Shown: positions 1 to 11,961, counted from the stretch's first letter. The stretch is 64,000 nucleotides of DNA from Pseudevernia furfuracea (GCA_022315425.1 JAIUPT010000020.1:1550001-1614000), one strand, 5' to 3'. The notes: generated by a model from the letters alone, not told the origin. A program made the numbers and translations.

Positions 1-256
1 AAGTTTCAAGTCAGAAAACTACTCGTCAGACAGCGAGATAAACAGCGAGATGACATCACGCCGTGCTAAGAACAATCACTTGTTAAACATCCGCTCTAAA
101 GCGAGTAGGAAATGGCTGGAAAGCGGCTGGAGAACGGCTGTTAATTAGCTACTCAATGATTTCACGTTGAACGAATCTTCAACATCTTTCACTAAAACCC
201 TCTCTGGACTGAACTCCGTTATAAAGATATTGTCAATATGCTATGACTCTGAATTG
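1..256. other. AT-rich sequence, no gene recognised
   Basis: Short unrelated frames only. The first 60 bases contain two GCGAGAT-type units. Composition matches the RIP-affected DNA that follows. I see no protein similarity on either strand. Confidence 0.5.
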
Positions 257-398
257 ATAACAATTATCAAACCTTCTTCAAACCTTCTCCAAATCTTCTC
301 CAATTCACCTTCATTCTCAATCCATCCTCAATCTTTCTTCAATCAATTCTCAATCCATCTCCAATTCATTCTCAATTCATATCAAATCTAACTTCAAA
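257..398 (+). repeat. G-free pyrimidine-rich tract
   Basis: For 142 consecutive bases the plus strand has no G. It consists of degenerate units such as CTCAATTCAT, CTCAATCCATC and CTTCTCCAAAT. The small frame that crosses it (167-391) is Ser/Phe/Ile-rich low complexity and I do not regard it as a gene. The tract keeps many CpA dinucleotides, which RIP normally removes, so it may have been generated or expanded after the surrounding DNA was mutated. Confidence 0.7.
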
Positions 399-1293
399 GG
401 TAATCAACTCCTCAATCACACTTCAATAAATACTCCTCATCGTCATTATTCTATCAATCAGACTCATTCGAGGCCTCGATAATGTAGATGCCCTAATGAG
501 ATAGCTCAAACAACTCATATATGCGCTATCTTGATATAAGAATATACATAGACAGATTAAGAACAGGGTCCGCAAGACGCTCTGTCGTATCGACGTCCTC
601 GAAACATATCTGTATCACATTAACAATAACAAAATCGTATCTTATTTCTCGATAGATGTGCAGAAAGCATTGCGCGAGACATATCTTGATATCACCGATT
701 TTAATATAGTCGTCGACAACACATATATGACGCTTATTGTGTCTGTTGAAGCCTTCAGTAGCTCTTATCTATAATACACTAAAGTAAAACAACTCACGAA
801 TCCGTGTAAGTTAGTCTTCTATATCATTTCAATGGTTTTCGTTCAAAGTTCAATATCTTCAATTCGTAACATCTCTTATAGACGTTTATTAGCTTCTGTA
901 GAAAAGAATGCTGCAGAGACATTTTCATTAATCTCGCGTTAGATGACATCTGTAACTCTTCGTCAAGTCGAAATCCTATAAGCGAAAGTTGCGTTAGACT
1001 GTGTTTAGCGTCTTCAATTATCATATGCGCTTCATCGCTATCATTATCAATATTCTGCTCATTCACAGATATAAAACTCTTCACAAGTGTAAAGCAAATA
1101 TTATTAATGATCGTTAATGTATTCACAATCTCTAAATGAGTTACATTTTAGATCCTCGCCAAGCTCAGTCGCAGAGACTGAGTGACGACGTCGCGAGAGA
1201 AGAGATATTTCATAAGATTCGACGATGCTGTCTAATCTGTTATATCTTTAAAGATTCTATTATAATCAGCCGAGAGCGCTTGAAAGAAACTTA
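399..1293. other. AT-rich repeat-derived DNA, unassigned
   Basis: No intact gene. A minus-strand frame at 824-1126 may be the mutated C-terminal tail of the transposase relic to its right: same strand, similar charged composition, no identifiable motif. The rest is interrupted by stops in all frames. Confidence 0.35.
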
Positions 1294-3110
1294 CTATAAG
1301 TACTTATACTTTAATTCCTCAGCAAGTACACTCAAATTCATTATCGTTTCGTACTCACGAGTCATAGCGGCGAGATGCAGATTTATATAAACATTCGAAA
1401 GTGTCAAAAGCTTCTTATAATTGTCGTCCTTGAACTTACGTTCTCGTCTACTTGAAGTCTCAATTAATGCTTCTTCGAAATCTAAGTTTTCGATAACTAA
1501 AAGAATATCGAGTAACACCTCTCTATCAATATCTTCATCTTTCTGTTCATTATCATCTTCTCTAACTTCTTCGACTTCTTCGACTTCTATATTAATGTCT
1601 CTGCGAGAGACTTCAGCAGACTGCATAACATATACTATTAGATTTTGATAAGCTTGTCTTCTCTCAAGAATAATTTGATGAAGTCTCGCGTGATAGATGT
1701 ATCTTTGACTCTCAACTAGAGTGTTCGCATAGACAATAAGATCAAATGTCTTGATGATTGCTCTAACAGTCGTAATGTCACGATCGAAGACTTTTACAAC
1801 AATCTGTAAATAGATAAATCGAAATTACGTGACAGAGATATACTTGCGTAGAATAAGTGAAATAAGAACAGACGCACGATCGACTTCTGATAATAATCAT
1901 GATCAAATATAGAATTCAGAGCTTTGTATGCGAGATCATCCTGGTGGGTATCGAATTGTTTGAAAAGTCTTGAGATAGAAGACACCTCTCTTTTTATTTA
2001 ACACTACGATCATCAAAAAACTTTATAATATTCTTTTAATATCTTGTTATTCTGAATATAACGTATCGTAAGCTCGAGATAGAATGAGATCGAGATAGAG
2101 CGTCAACTTGACGAGCGATGAAGCATTTAGTTTAATATCTGTCTTCGTTTCAAATGCGTTTCTCTTTTTGCGAGACAGATTCTTAGCGAGTTCTCGTTGT
2201 CTCGTCGTCTTTTAATAATATCTGTTATTTTCGATAATATCGTAGATAAGATCACTCTTTTCGAGCTTGGAACAGAGACACGTTCGACATCCCCTATTAG
2301 TATTATGTCGAAGAAAATCTTCATTGTTCGCCTGCTGTGACATGTCGTCAAGGAAGATTATACTGAACGCGCACACTTGCTCTGATTCTTCGTTGATGAT
2401 TATCTTTATATCTTTGTTTAACTGTCTAATAGTCTTGTCAAAGACTTCAATTATCGTTTTAATGTTCGCTTTATGAGATCTTAGAATCAAGGTGAAGACA
2501 TTAACGATCTTGCGTCGTTCTTCGTAAGAGAGATAGACGAATATAAGATAAAACCCCTTGAGAGCACGATATATATTACGATGTATATCAAAATCATCAA
2601 TGAATAGAAGATAAGGAAAAGATATAAGACTGCTGCAGCAGACTTTCGCAAGACGTTCGCGTTCGAAGTATTTTACTTCGAGCTTATCACGAGCTTGATG
2701 TATTTGACGAATAGAACGAATATCAGAAGTCTGTTGCGTAAGAACTCTTCGAATATATTGATAATTATTCGTGAATGTGATCTCGTGCTCGTTCTTATTA
2801 ACAAAATCACGATCTATGTAAATATCGATATAATGACTGATATGCTGTAAGGAAAGCTCGACTATCTTATTTTCTATAAGAAATAGTTTATTGGGATCCT
2901 CGAGAGATAGGGCGAAATCTCGTAGAATAGAATCGAAGTTATCGATAATATGTTGCAGAGTGACGATAATCTCTTCGAGCTTTAAGGCATTAGCTCTGCA
3001 ATCTCTTTCAATAAAAGTTACACGTCTTCGTGTCATATCGTCAATATCGTCAACCTGAATAAGATCTTCTGAAATAATTAAATCTCCTTGTCGGGTGTAG
3101 CATACATCAT
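1294..3110 (-). pseudogene. Tnp2-like DDE transposase relic (RIP-degraded)
   Basis: Two minus-strand blocks resemble the large fungal transposases related to the Tnp2/Plavaka group. Block 2212-3036, open upstream to about 3110, has the order PYLLFIDDF, a YRALKGFY-like segment, YEERRKIVNVF, a polar stretch, FLDDMSQQAN and a Cys pair spaced CRTCLC. Known relatives carry DDFG, MYRALTGxY, GDMPQQ and GCRxC here. Block 1294-1626 contains NVYINLHLA followed by a REY and VLAEE segment, like the NVHVGLH...EY...NVLxGE stretch in the C-terminal half of these proteins. Stops and frame breaks lie between and around the blocks. Family assignment is from recalled pattern, not alignment; another Tnp2-related superfamily is possible. 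Clearly non-functional. Confidence 0.5.
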
Positions 3111-6100
3111 CAGACGTCGCACGTATTAATGAATCTCATATCGGAGAGTGTCAGAGTTCTATTGACTCGTTAACATATTCAGTCATATTAAAAAACATCT
3201 TGTCCCTTAGTTGCGAGGCAGATAAAATTATAGATATCAAATCTACTGAATCGTATCAATATTGTTAGAAAAGTCTTTTAATGCGTACGCGCTGTCGAAT
3301 CCCTTTGCGACGTTCAGTCAGAGACGATTGCTTTTCAATTATCATTAATAAAGTCTTTCTTAGTAGTCTTAACAATGAAATATGACGTCGTATCTGACGC
3401 TTTAAGATGTTTAATTTCAATAATAGTGTCTGTGTAGATGATATCTCCTCATTAGCGTCTTTTGCGAAAGGGTTCGATAATTATAACATCTCTCGTAGTC
3501 GTATATAATCTGATCGTGAGCATCTCGACTTTTCAAATCATAGTCTTAATGTCAAATATAGAGTCGGTGATATGCTTTTCTCGTCGTCTTTTTGCACAAC
3601 AGACTCAAATGAAGGCGTCTGAGATGGTGATCTAGATCTTTCGTCAGAGGAGGACGGTTCGTATGGGGTTGAGACAGTCACTGTGAGGGACTGTGACAAG
3701 GTCTTCATATCACTGTCGCTATTCGAGTCGCTATTAGAATCGAGATCTTTTAGAAGATTTCGAAAGGTTAGAGTCTGTGATTCTTGAAGAATGTTATAGT
3801 CGTCGCTCTGTGAAAGGGTTAGTCAATTCCCAAGAGGCAACGAGAAAATAATTAATTGATTCATCTCGTCTGTCGCTGAGCCCTCTCTGTTAAAGACTTT
3901 TATAATGTTCTTCTCTGTCTCTGCGGCTTCGTCCCTGCTGAAGACTTCGTCTCTGCTGAAGACTTCGTTTCTGCTGAAGACTTCGTCTCTGCTAAAGACT
4001 TCGTCTAAGCTCTTATTCATTTCTGATACTATATCTTGTCTGTCGAATTCTTTCGCATTGTCCTTCATAGATAATATACTTGTTCTCATATCTTGCTTCT
4101 TCATCTGCATACTTGAATTTAATATATCGTTCTCAATAGTATTGAAATTATTGAACCCTTCGACAGCTTTAGAAGTAGAGTGACGATTCTAATATAAGAT
4201 CGAATACGTAGACGCAATATTAGAGACAGCTTTCTCTGACGCATTAGGCTCAGCATTGACATCTTCATCACCTCAAATAATGAATTCTAGGCGATTGAAA
4301 TTGCGAGGCTCATGTACGTTCGACATAGTATAAATTAACAGAGGCTTGATTGTAAGAATTCGACAACACTGGAAATGACCCTCGACCCCTTCTCGCAGAG
4401 GGGATCAAATTCGATCGAGCGAATTTTTTCCACTTTTTTTCTCTCTATCACTTTCGAAGTATAAATAATAATATATATAACTATATACTTATTTATCTAT
4501 CTGACTTTGAGCACCTGCGAAAAAATTCGCAGCAATGAATATCATGTCTAAAATAAATACCTCTTAAGTGCAAGTAGAAGCTTAAGCAAACATAAGTGTA
4601 TCTGTAAAAGTCTTCTGCAATTAGTTATAAGTATATCTCTTAATTATATTATCGTAACATGTCATATTAGTATTATACTCGATATAGACACACTCTATCG
4701 CAGACGTTGTCTAGCTCATAATTCTCTCTGATCATTATTCTTAATATCGTCGTTCGTCGTATTATCTTCTTCATCATCTCAGATGTTATTAGAGTTATTG
4801 TTGATGTTTATCTTAATTGTTCGACGATTTTGAGCTGCGAAAGAAATAGTGCGTTTAAAATACATCTCGATCGACTGATTTTCGAATTCGTTCTTGATAT
4901 GTAAGACGTCGTATATATCAAGTAGATGTTTTCGAGTATACTTAATAAAGCGAAGATCTTTGAGATTCTTCTCATATAGTTCGTTTAAGCGCTATAGAGT
5001 AATGATCTATACGAAAGCATTTACGTCTGTAAGCATATTGATAATAATAGAGACAGTGATGAAAGCTTTTATTCGATTAAGACTTACACTTGAGAAATAA
5101 AAGTTTATTCTCTTTAACGTTATTAAAGTTCATAGCTGATACGACAAATCGAAAGATTATTTCTAGTTATTCTGTATTGAACTCTATTAGAAGCTCTCGT
5201 CGAAGAGTCTTGTGAATATGCAGTGCAAGAAGCTTCATCGAGTGATCTACTTTCGCAGTGTCAATTTAGCGAATTAAAAACTTCGCAGCGACATCTAACA
5301 TCGCTATCTTTTAGTTTTTATAATATTGTCGAATCTTCGACATAGTCTTCTTATACTGAGCGTGCGATGATCTCATATCTGAGAAGACAGTCTGTATCGA
5401 TTCATCTATCATCAAATTGAAGAGTTGCGTTAGATAGTAGCGTCGAGTCAAGATTAGAAGTTCTATCAACGTAACCTTCTTCGTCTTTTGATTATCGGGT
5501 TTTCGATAGTTGAACACTATCTGAGACTAAGCGAGGGGCATCTGGGGAATATGCACGAGGGTCTGATTGAGCTGATTCTGACTGGGCTGATCTACTTGAG
5601 TGAATTTGCTGAGCTTATTGAACTTGCTGAGCTTGTCGAAATGATTTTGACTGTTCGATTAACTTCGGGCAAGTAGAGTACTGTTAGAGACGCTACGACT
5701 TCTCGACCCTGATTCGATAGGCTCGATGACAACAGGTAGTTCGTTATCGTCATCATCGTTACTTATTATTTCTTAACACGGTCGTCTCTATCATAGACTG
5801 CTCGCGTATAATATCGTCGATGACGATAGCGACAGACTTCGACCTTATATTATTATTATTAACAGACTTTTTGACAGCGATGCCCTTTGTCGAAGACTTC
5901 GACAGTTCATGTCTGTGTGACTCGATAGGCTGAGATGAAGTCTTTTGCGGAGGTCGCTGCTTCTGCGAATAAGAAATGAACTTCTAATAATGAGAGATAG
6001 ACTTCTAAGAGCTAGAGATAATTGTTTTCTATAAGAACTTTAGTTAGACAATAATCTCATAATCTCACGTTCTCTTATCGATCGTTTGAGAGTATTAGAT

Positions 6101-6751
6101 AAAGAGTCATTATTTAATTCCTTCTCGAACGTATCGACAGTTATTCGCTTTCTTCGTCTATCGTTATGAGCTAAGACGATTCTTATAAGCTCATTACGAG
6201 AGTAGTTATTCTATCTATTTCACTGTGAATCTAAAGTAGCTTCTCTACTTACAGAACGTTAAGAATAATAGACTCTATTATTCTTATTACTTATAGATGA
6301 CTGAGATAATCGAGAAGTTATAGTTAGTGTATAAAGCGTGAGGAATAGTTAGTGTATACAGCGAGGAGAATAGTTAGTGTATATAGCGTTTGTAAAAGAG
6401 ACGAGGAAGAAATAAGATTTAATTCTCTTCGCTCGATAAGTGCAATTGCTTCTCACATTATAAAATCCTGAGTGCCAAGACTGTCTTTCGAAAGTAGGGC
6501 TAGGGCTTTGTTCGAGACCTTCGTATGATCTCCACTTGCCCGTTTTTACAATTTTCAACATTAATAAGAATCTATAGATCGAAATCAGAAAATCTAAAAT
6601 ATAATAAGCATCGAATATCATTATAGATATATTATGTGAATCGCTGAACCCTATTAAAGTAGAATTCGTTAATGCGCATGACGTTCTTCACGAGGAAATT
6701 GCACGAGCTATTTATCGATTTTCGAAGAGCCGCACGTTTAATTGAAGACCC
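3111..6751. other. AT-rich repeat-derived DNA, unassigned
   Basis: No intact gene. Minus-strand frames at 3823-4110 and 5311-5517 read as polar, hydrophilic sequence and could be the N-terminal part of the transposase relic or a neighbouring dead element, but I recognise no domain. All frames are broken by stops. An 18-bp tandem repeat lies inside (separate entry). Confidence 0.35.
3927..4012 (-). repeat. 18-bp tandem repeat encoding DEVFSR units
   Basis: Four complete copies and one partial copy of an 18-bp unit (CTTCGTCTCTGCTGAAGA on the plus strand). On the minus strand they translate as tandem DEVFSR hexapeptides inside a 95-codon frame. Copies differ by one or two transitions. The period is a multiple of three and the frame stays open, which fits a former coding repeat. 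Confidence 0.75.
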
Positions 6752-7028
6752 GTACTCGTGTTCATCGAAATATGCACGTCACTGAGATATGCACGAATTT
6801 TTCCCACCTTCGTTTCATTACCATTTGATAGAAAAATAGAAAAAAAAAGTTATAAATCGCAGATTACGAGTTTCAAAACTTCAAGAATTTTTAGAATCGA
6901 AGGGGTGATGATAAATTTATATAATAGTTGATCTGTGTTACATTTTGATGACAGAGATAATTTGAGAGAAGCCCTAACCCTAACGTGCATATCCCAGTGA
7001 CGTGCATATCCCGATGAACACGAGTATA
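6752..7028. repeat. Inverted repeat with ~44-bp arms (foldback or MITE-like)
   Basis: The left arm (6752-6795) and the reverse complement of the right arm (6984-7028) share TACTCGTGTTCATCG, then ATATGCACGTCACTG, then GATATGCACG. They differ at three aligned positions (AA against GG, A against G) and by a 2-base indel at the outer end. All three substitutions are G-to-A on the left arm, as RIP would leave. The 188-bp spacer is AT-rich with no reading frame. The inner edge of the right arm carries CCCTAACCCTAAC, two telomere-like hexamers. The structure could be a small transposon, the joined ends of two elements, or an inverted duplication. Confidence 0.7.
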
Positions 7029-7511
7029 CTTTGTACTTACATAATCATTTCTGAGAATATAAATAATGATTAAAGAAGATGTAACAGACTACAAAATCTT
7101 ATGATAATCGCATTTATCTAAATGTCTAATAGTAGTGTTGACATCAAGTATAATCATTGATAATTATGTAGACAATTCTTCTTTCTCAAATATAGATTGA
7201 GTTTGTCGCGCGTGACTTTCGTATAAACATGACTGAAGAAACTAAAAGAATTGACTCTATTCACTTTTTATTCTACTTTATCATAGCTTTCTTTTATCTT
7301 ACAACAATTTTCTCTCTCTCTTATTTAATTTCTTATAATCTTTTATTATAAGCTACAAGATCTCTATGTCATAGCTTCTTGTCATAAACTACAAGATCTC
7401 AATCTTTTAACGTATCTTATTCTCTTACTCTACTCGACTTACTGAAGACTTCGACGAAGCCAGCCTCACTACACTATTCAACTCATTATCATCACGCCAA
7501 CTCAAGACTCG

Positions 7512-7580
7512 CCTCACCAACCTCATCAACCTCATCAACCTCACCAACCTCATCAACCTCATCAACCTCATCAACCTTAT
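7512..7580 (+). repeat. 9-bp minisatellite (CAACCTCAT)n
   Basis: About seven head-to-tail copies of CAACCTCAT or CAACCTCAC, ending about 30 bp before the ATG that I take as the start of the SNF2 helicase relic. It would have been in that gene's 5' untranslated region. The units keep CpA sites on the plus strand although the flanks are RIP-depleted. Confidence 0.75.
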
Positions 7581-8234
7581 TAACAAGATTCGCCTCATCA
7601 ACTCAATTCATGACTGATAGCGAGTTCTACGAGAGCAGCTTAGACTTGAAGCTATCGACTCGAGCGACATCTATATAAGCATCGTCAACTATCTTATTCT
7701 TCGCAAACTGAAGTCTGTTATAGTCATTATGGTTTTTTCATTAATTGGCATCGCGAACGAAGAATTACAATATCGGAAACCTGATAATCTTCGCTCCGAG
7801 ATTGATTTTGTCTTTATAACAGAAATAAGACGATTTCTAGATGGTGACCGATTTAGATCATATTTCGAAACGTACGTCAGAGTATAAATAATCTCTCAAC
7901 AGAGGGCGATCTTAACTATTAATAACTTCAGAGATCGAGAATCTCAATTCATTACTGTGTAAGAGCGTATAACCGTTGAGAAACGATCTAAATCAGACAA
8001 ATACTTTAATTCTTTTCTCGACAAGACTAACTAAGATCAAATCGATTATTGTGCGTTCATGTTATATTGAATCTGTCAAGTCAATACTAAGAGTTTATCT
8101 GATATCTTCTTTAACAAAGGGCTATTATCGCGACAGATTCATTTGAGAGCATAAATGTTTATTAAATAGATCGAGTATAACAAGGCGTTATCGCGTAATC
8201 TCGCAGATAAAACTGCACTGCTCTCATAAGCTTC

Positions 8235-8305
8235 ATCTTCTTTAGATAACACTCTGTCACAGCCTTCATTGATATAAGTCTTATCTTCTTCAGATGACAC
8301 TCTGT
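8235..8305 (+). repeat. Diverged 48-bp direct repeat inside the helicase relic
   Basis: ATCTTCTTTAGATAACACTC at 8235 recurs 48 bp later (8283) as ATCTTCTTCAGATGACACTC. The differences are transitions. The region translates as Ser-rich low complexity, probably a linker between the N-terminal segment and the ATPase core. Confidence 0.5.
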
Positions 8306-10545
8306 TATAGTCTTTATTAGCACAGTCTTCTTCATCAGCATAATCTTCTTCATTAGTATAGTCTTCATTATTATCTTCTCGACGTACAGTAAGTACTTAA
8401 TTAAAACAGTCTTTAGTAGTTATTCATTTGCAGTCTCTCGCGATAATAATTAATAAGTCGCAGTTCAATGTATTATCTCCCTCAGAGATATCCCCTTCGT
8501 CTTCATCGCCCTTATCGAAGTCGATTCAGTCGAACAAGTTCATAGAGATTGTGCGTTCTGATAATAAACAACTTCAGTTCGCGCGCGACTTGAAGAAGAA
8601 ACAAATAGACAGTATTAGAATTGAGTTTAATAGAGTGTTATCAAACGCTCAAATTATGATCATTGAAAATGTTAATATGTCTTTCGATATCAAGAAGAGA
8701 TGATGAAAGACCTAACTAATCGACGAGATAATTCAGAATAAAATGAACGTTAATGCCTTTAAAGAAAATCTCGATCTTGTTCACAATCTCAATACTAGAA
8801 TTGCGTAACACGATCAACGAGTCTGATTCGACAAAGTTGCTCTTGATATGGAGCAAGATATTATTTAATATTAGTCGTGAAATGCTGAGACTGCAGCACG
8901 CTTCGATAAGTAGTTAACATTTTTTGATAGTGAGAATTATCAGCGAGACGATCTAAAATAAGCGTGTTATTTGTTAAACATATCTTGACACGAAGAATAT
9001 ATAATCTTTCGAATGCTCGAGATGAACATCTCATAACAACTTAAATTCTAATAGTCATCGACTGTTAAAGTCATAATTAAGATGGAGATACATGACTTTC
9101 TGCGATTTATATTTCTAATCGATCATATCGATCTGGAAAAGATCTAAATTGTAATATGTTATTTGTTATGAATAAGTCTCTTTCTATATCAATCTTCTTA
9201 TTTAAGACTCTCTATAGTTGCTTCTATTCGCAGTAGGCTTTCGCAGCAGACTTTCGTAGTAGTCTATCGCACTAAACTACTTCGTTAACTATTTGTGTTT
9301 TAGTTAAAGCGAGATCGAGAGACTCGAATCGACTCTGAGCGTGACGCAGAAAAGTCTATTCTCCTACTTATGTCTAAGGATCTAATTAATCAATGAATTA
9401 AAGCTATCGACCTTATGACTTCAAAGACATTTGACGTGTACAAATATCATGACGATAGCAGACGCTCGAAGTCTGTCGTTAATGAGAAGTATATGTAAGA
9501 TTATCTACATCGCAAATATGAACTATTCGATGAAAAGAAACAGAGATCTCGTACGATTATAATTAGTAGCTACATTACGTTTACAATACGATATAATTTA
9601 TCGACACTTAGAAGACATCGAATCAATAAACTAACAATGTCGGTCACGGCGGCAAATTAGCTTAGACACGAACTCGATTATATCTGAGACGATGATCTCG
9701 TCTACTGCTTCGATTTTGTAATCGCTGACGAGTGTTATCTATTGAAGACTTTAGATGTTAACGTTTCGATCTGCGTGCGTTGATTCAATGCGATCAAGTA
9801 TATCATAATTAGTGCAATTTTTATATTAAATGAAATTGCTAATTGAGCGAGCTATATGCTCTTTTGCGAGTCGCGACAAGCTAATAAATAATGATTCGAG
9901 CGATTATTGATTAATATGAACTTCGAAGCGGATGTTGACCTCTTCTTCGTATTTGATGATTATTTTACAACGAAGCTATAGCTTACTGCACGAGCTGTAA
10001 AAGATTTTATTTTGACTTATCGAATGTCTTTCGTAGACAAAGGACTTCGTTTAACAAAGATGTGAAGAAAAATGATTATTCGTCGTACTTCACAAAGCAG
10101 GATTTCTTTTCGAACGGGTTTTAGAATTGCGAATTCGCTATCTCGAGTGAAGATAGCGATCATTAATTATTTATTTAATGCTTCAGAGCGATCGATCTAC
10201 GAAGACTAAAAAGTTTAATATATCGAAAAGCTGATTATTATCGAACAAAATTAGTAGAGATTAAAGTGGTCGCTTGTTACATAGCGCAAACTCATATTAC
10301 TATTAGTGTGACTTTCTCTCTCTGATATCGATGAACGTCACAATCTAAAAGCGGCGAATATACGTAAGACACTTGAACATAAGATATTCTATATCGACTG
10401 GTTTACGGGTACAGCTGTGGACATAAATCTTAATAAATCAGGCCCCATGCTTCAAGAACTTCTCTACGGTGCTTCAAAAATTCGTGCATTGCTGCGAAAT
10501 GTCCGAAGTCAGGTATGTTGTTAGATCTTTTACCCCAAGCTGCTC

Positions 10546-10735
10546 CAAGTTGCTCTTAGCTGCAGCAGGCTGTTCGCTGCAAGCTACTCCAAGCTGCTCC
10601 AAGTTGCTTCTAGCTGCTGCAGGCTTTCGGCTGCTGCAGGCTTCCGGCTGCTGCAGGCTTCCGCTGCAGGCTTCCGCTGCAGACTTCCGCTGCAGGCTTT
10701 CGCTGCAGGCTTTTAGCTGCAGTAGGCTTTCGCAG
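10546..10735 (+). repeat. GC-rich CTGCAGGCTTCCG minisatellite within an intron
   Basis: The first half (10546-10610) contains CAAGCTGCTCCAAGTTGCT-type units. The second half (about 10610-10735) has roughly eight units of 13-17 bp built on CTGCAGGCTTCCG, several with PstI hexamers. It lies wholly between the inferred donor (GTATGT, ~10513) and acceptor (CAG, ~10750) of the helicase relic's second intron. A related fragment (GCAGTAGGCTTTCGCAGCAG) is in the first intron near 9230-9255. The array is strikingly GC-rich and full of unmutated CpA/TpG compared with its surroundings. Confidence 0.85.
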
Positions 10736-11083
10736 CTGACTCTTACGCAGGTGATTCGAGATCAAGAGAAGATTCTAATCTTCTATCAAATGTCGACGAC
10801 GACTATTCTCATCGCGGCGATTTTTCAGCTTCTATAAATCGACTGCGTGGTGTATGAAGCATTTCAGAAAGCAGAAGAGCGCGATGCCGTTGTGTCGGCG
10901 TTTATAGAACGCGACGACATCGCGCAGGTGATGATAATTATCTACGTCGTCGAATTCACGAATCTTAATCTACAGCAGAAGTGCTGGCGGGTGCATATAC
11001 TCGAAAGTGCACACAACCTCGAAGCTCAAATACAAGCGTTGGGTCGTGCATTGCGCTGTGAGAACTCCAATACGATAGTTTGA

Positions 11084-11961
11084 TTGTATGAATATTACGT
11101 CGATTAGACGTTCGATAATAGAATAATTTGAAGAAATATCGAGAAGGCTGTGTCGCAGACTATGATAGAATTAAATAAGCAGATATTTAATGATAATGAC
11201 GAAGAACAATCTGATTCGTCGATGAATCTTGAGAATTGAGTGTTTAAGGGAGGGAAACTCGTTAAGTATAACGAACAGATTTGAAAAGTAGGGGAATAGT
11301 CTCACATTCTGTCGTCTTATGAGGTGTTTAAGTGTATCTTGCTGTAGCGTAAGGGAGAAGAGATTTTGCTTTAGATATATGCGCAAAGCTGTTATGTAGA
11401 AAGCTGCTGCGGAAAACTAACTCTCTTTTAGACGAAATATCATTGCGGAAGTCTTGAACGACACGGCTTGATATGAAGATATCTATATACTCTGTTGATA
11501 GTTGAAGACTATCTATGTAGTCTTCAGAGAGAGAGTCAACATCCTCGAGTTAGATTGTTTTCAACTTTGCGTATGCCTTGCGAAAGTCTATAAAGGGACG
11601 GCTTATGAACAAGGTTGACGTAAGAAAGGGCGATTTCTTTTCTCTTCGACATCACCTTTTATTGATACGACTTACGATATGATAATAGATGTATTTCTGA
11701 GGGCAGTTAAAGACTACTTCGATAGTCTTCAAAGGGAGACTTAACATCTTCGATACACGTTGTTCACAAAATTATTGTTGTACGTATGACAGCGTTAGAG
11801 ACATAAGCTCAATTAGACTGTAGTATACTTAACATGATAAGCATCTTTCTCATTATATTAATTCCTCTGTTAATGACTGCAATATTTTCGTTGTTAACTG
11901 ATTTTGTAGCGATTTGAAGACGGTTTAACAGTTATTAAAAATAATCGCCGCTTGAGAGCGG
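11084..11961. other. AT-rich DNA with a diverged ~207-bp direct repeat
   Basis: No gene. The segment at 11490-11550 (AGTTGAAGACTATCTATGTA, then GTCTTCAGAG) recurs at 11698-11758 (AGTTAAAGACTACTTCGATA, then GTCTTCAAAG). The copies differ mainly by transitions, suggesting an old duplication aged by RIP. The start of this stretch may include the mutated 3' end of the helicase relic. Confidence 0.45.

Larger units (their letters stand above)
7610..11083 (+). pseudogene. SNF2-family DEAD/H-box helicase relic with two introns
   Basis: Reading through stops gives a single SNF2-type protein. The ATG at 7610 begins a short frame; a second frame runs from 7741 to about 9168, is rejoined at 9307, and continues to 10512. 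Motif I survives as LIDHIDLEKI at ~9120-9150, where functional relatives have a GLGKT-type P-loop. It is followed by KDLINQ and an ISSYITF segment, then motif II as FVIADECYLLKT at ~9709-9747 (canonical DEAH). After an intron, helicase C runs from 10751: QEKILIFYQM, a TNLNLQQ segment, and motif VI as AQIQALGRALR near 11025-11060. One intron runs ~10513-10750 with GTATGT and CAG ends. The other, ~9169-9303, now has ATAAGT where GTAAGT is expected. Most in-frame stops are explained by CAA/CAG to TAA/TAG or TGG to TGA/TAG. Clearly dead. Confidence 0.8.

Noticed and set aside
6970..6990. CCCTAACCCTAAC as a true interstitial telomere
   Set aside because: Only two hexamers; it could occur by chance or be part of the inverted repeat. 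Mentioned only as context.
10469..10837. 122-codon frame as a Leu/Ala/Cys-rich protein
   Set aside because: Its middle is the intronic minisatellite read through; the ends are helicase sequence.
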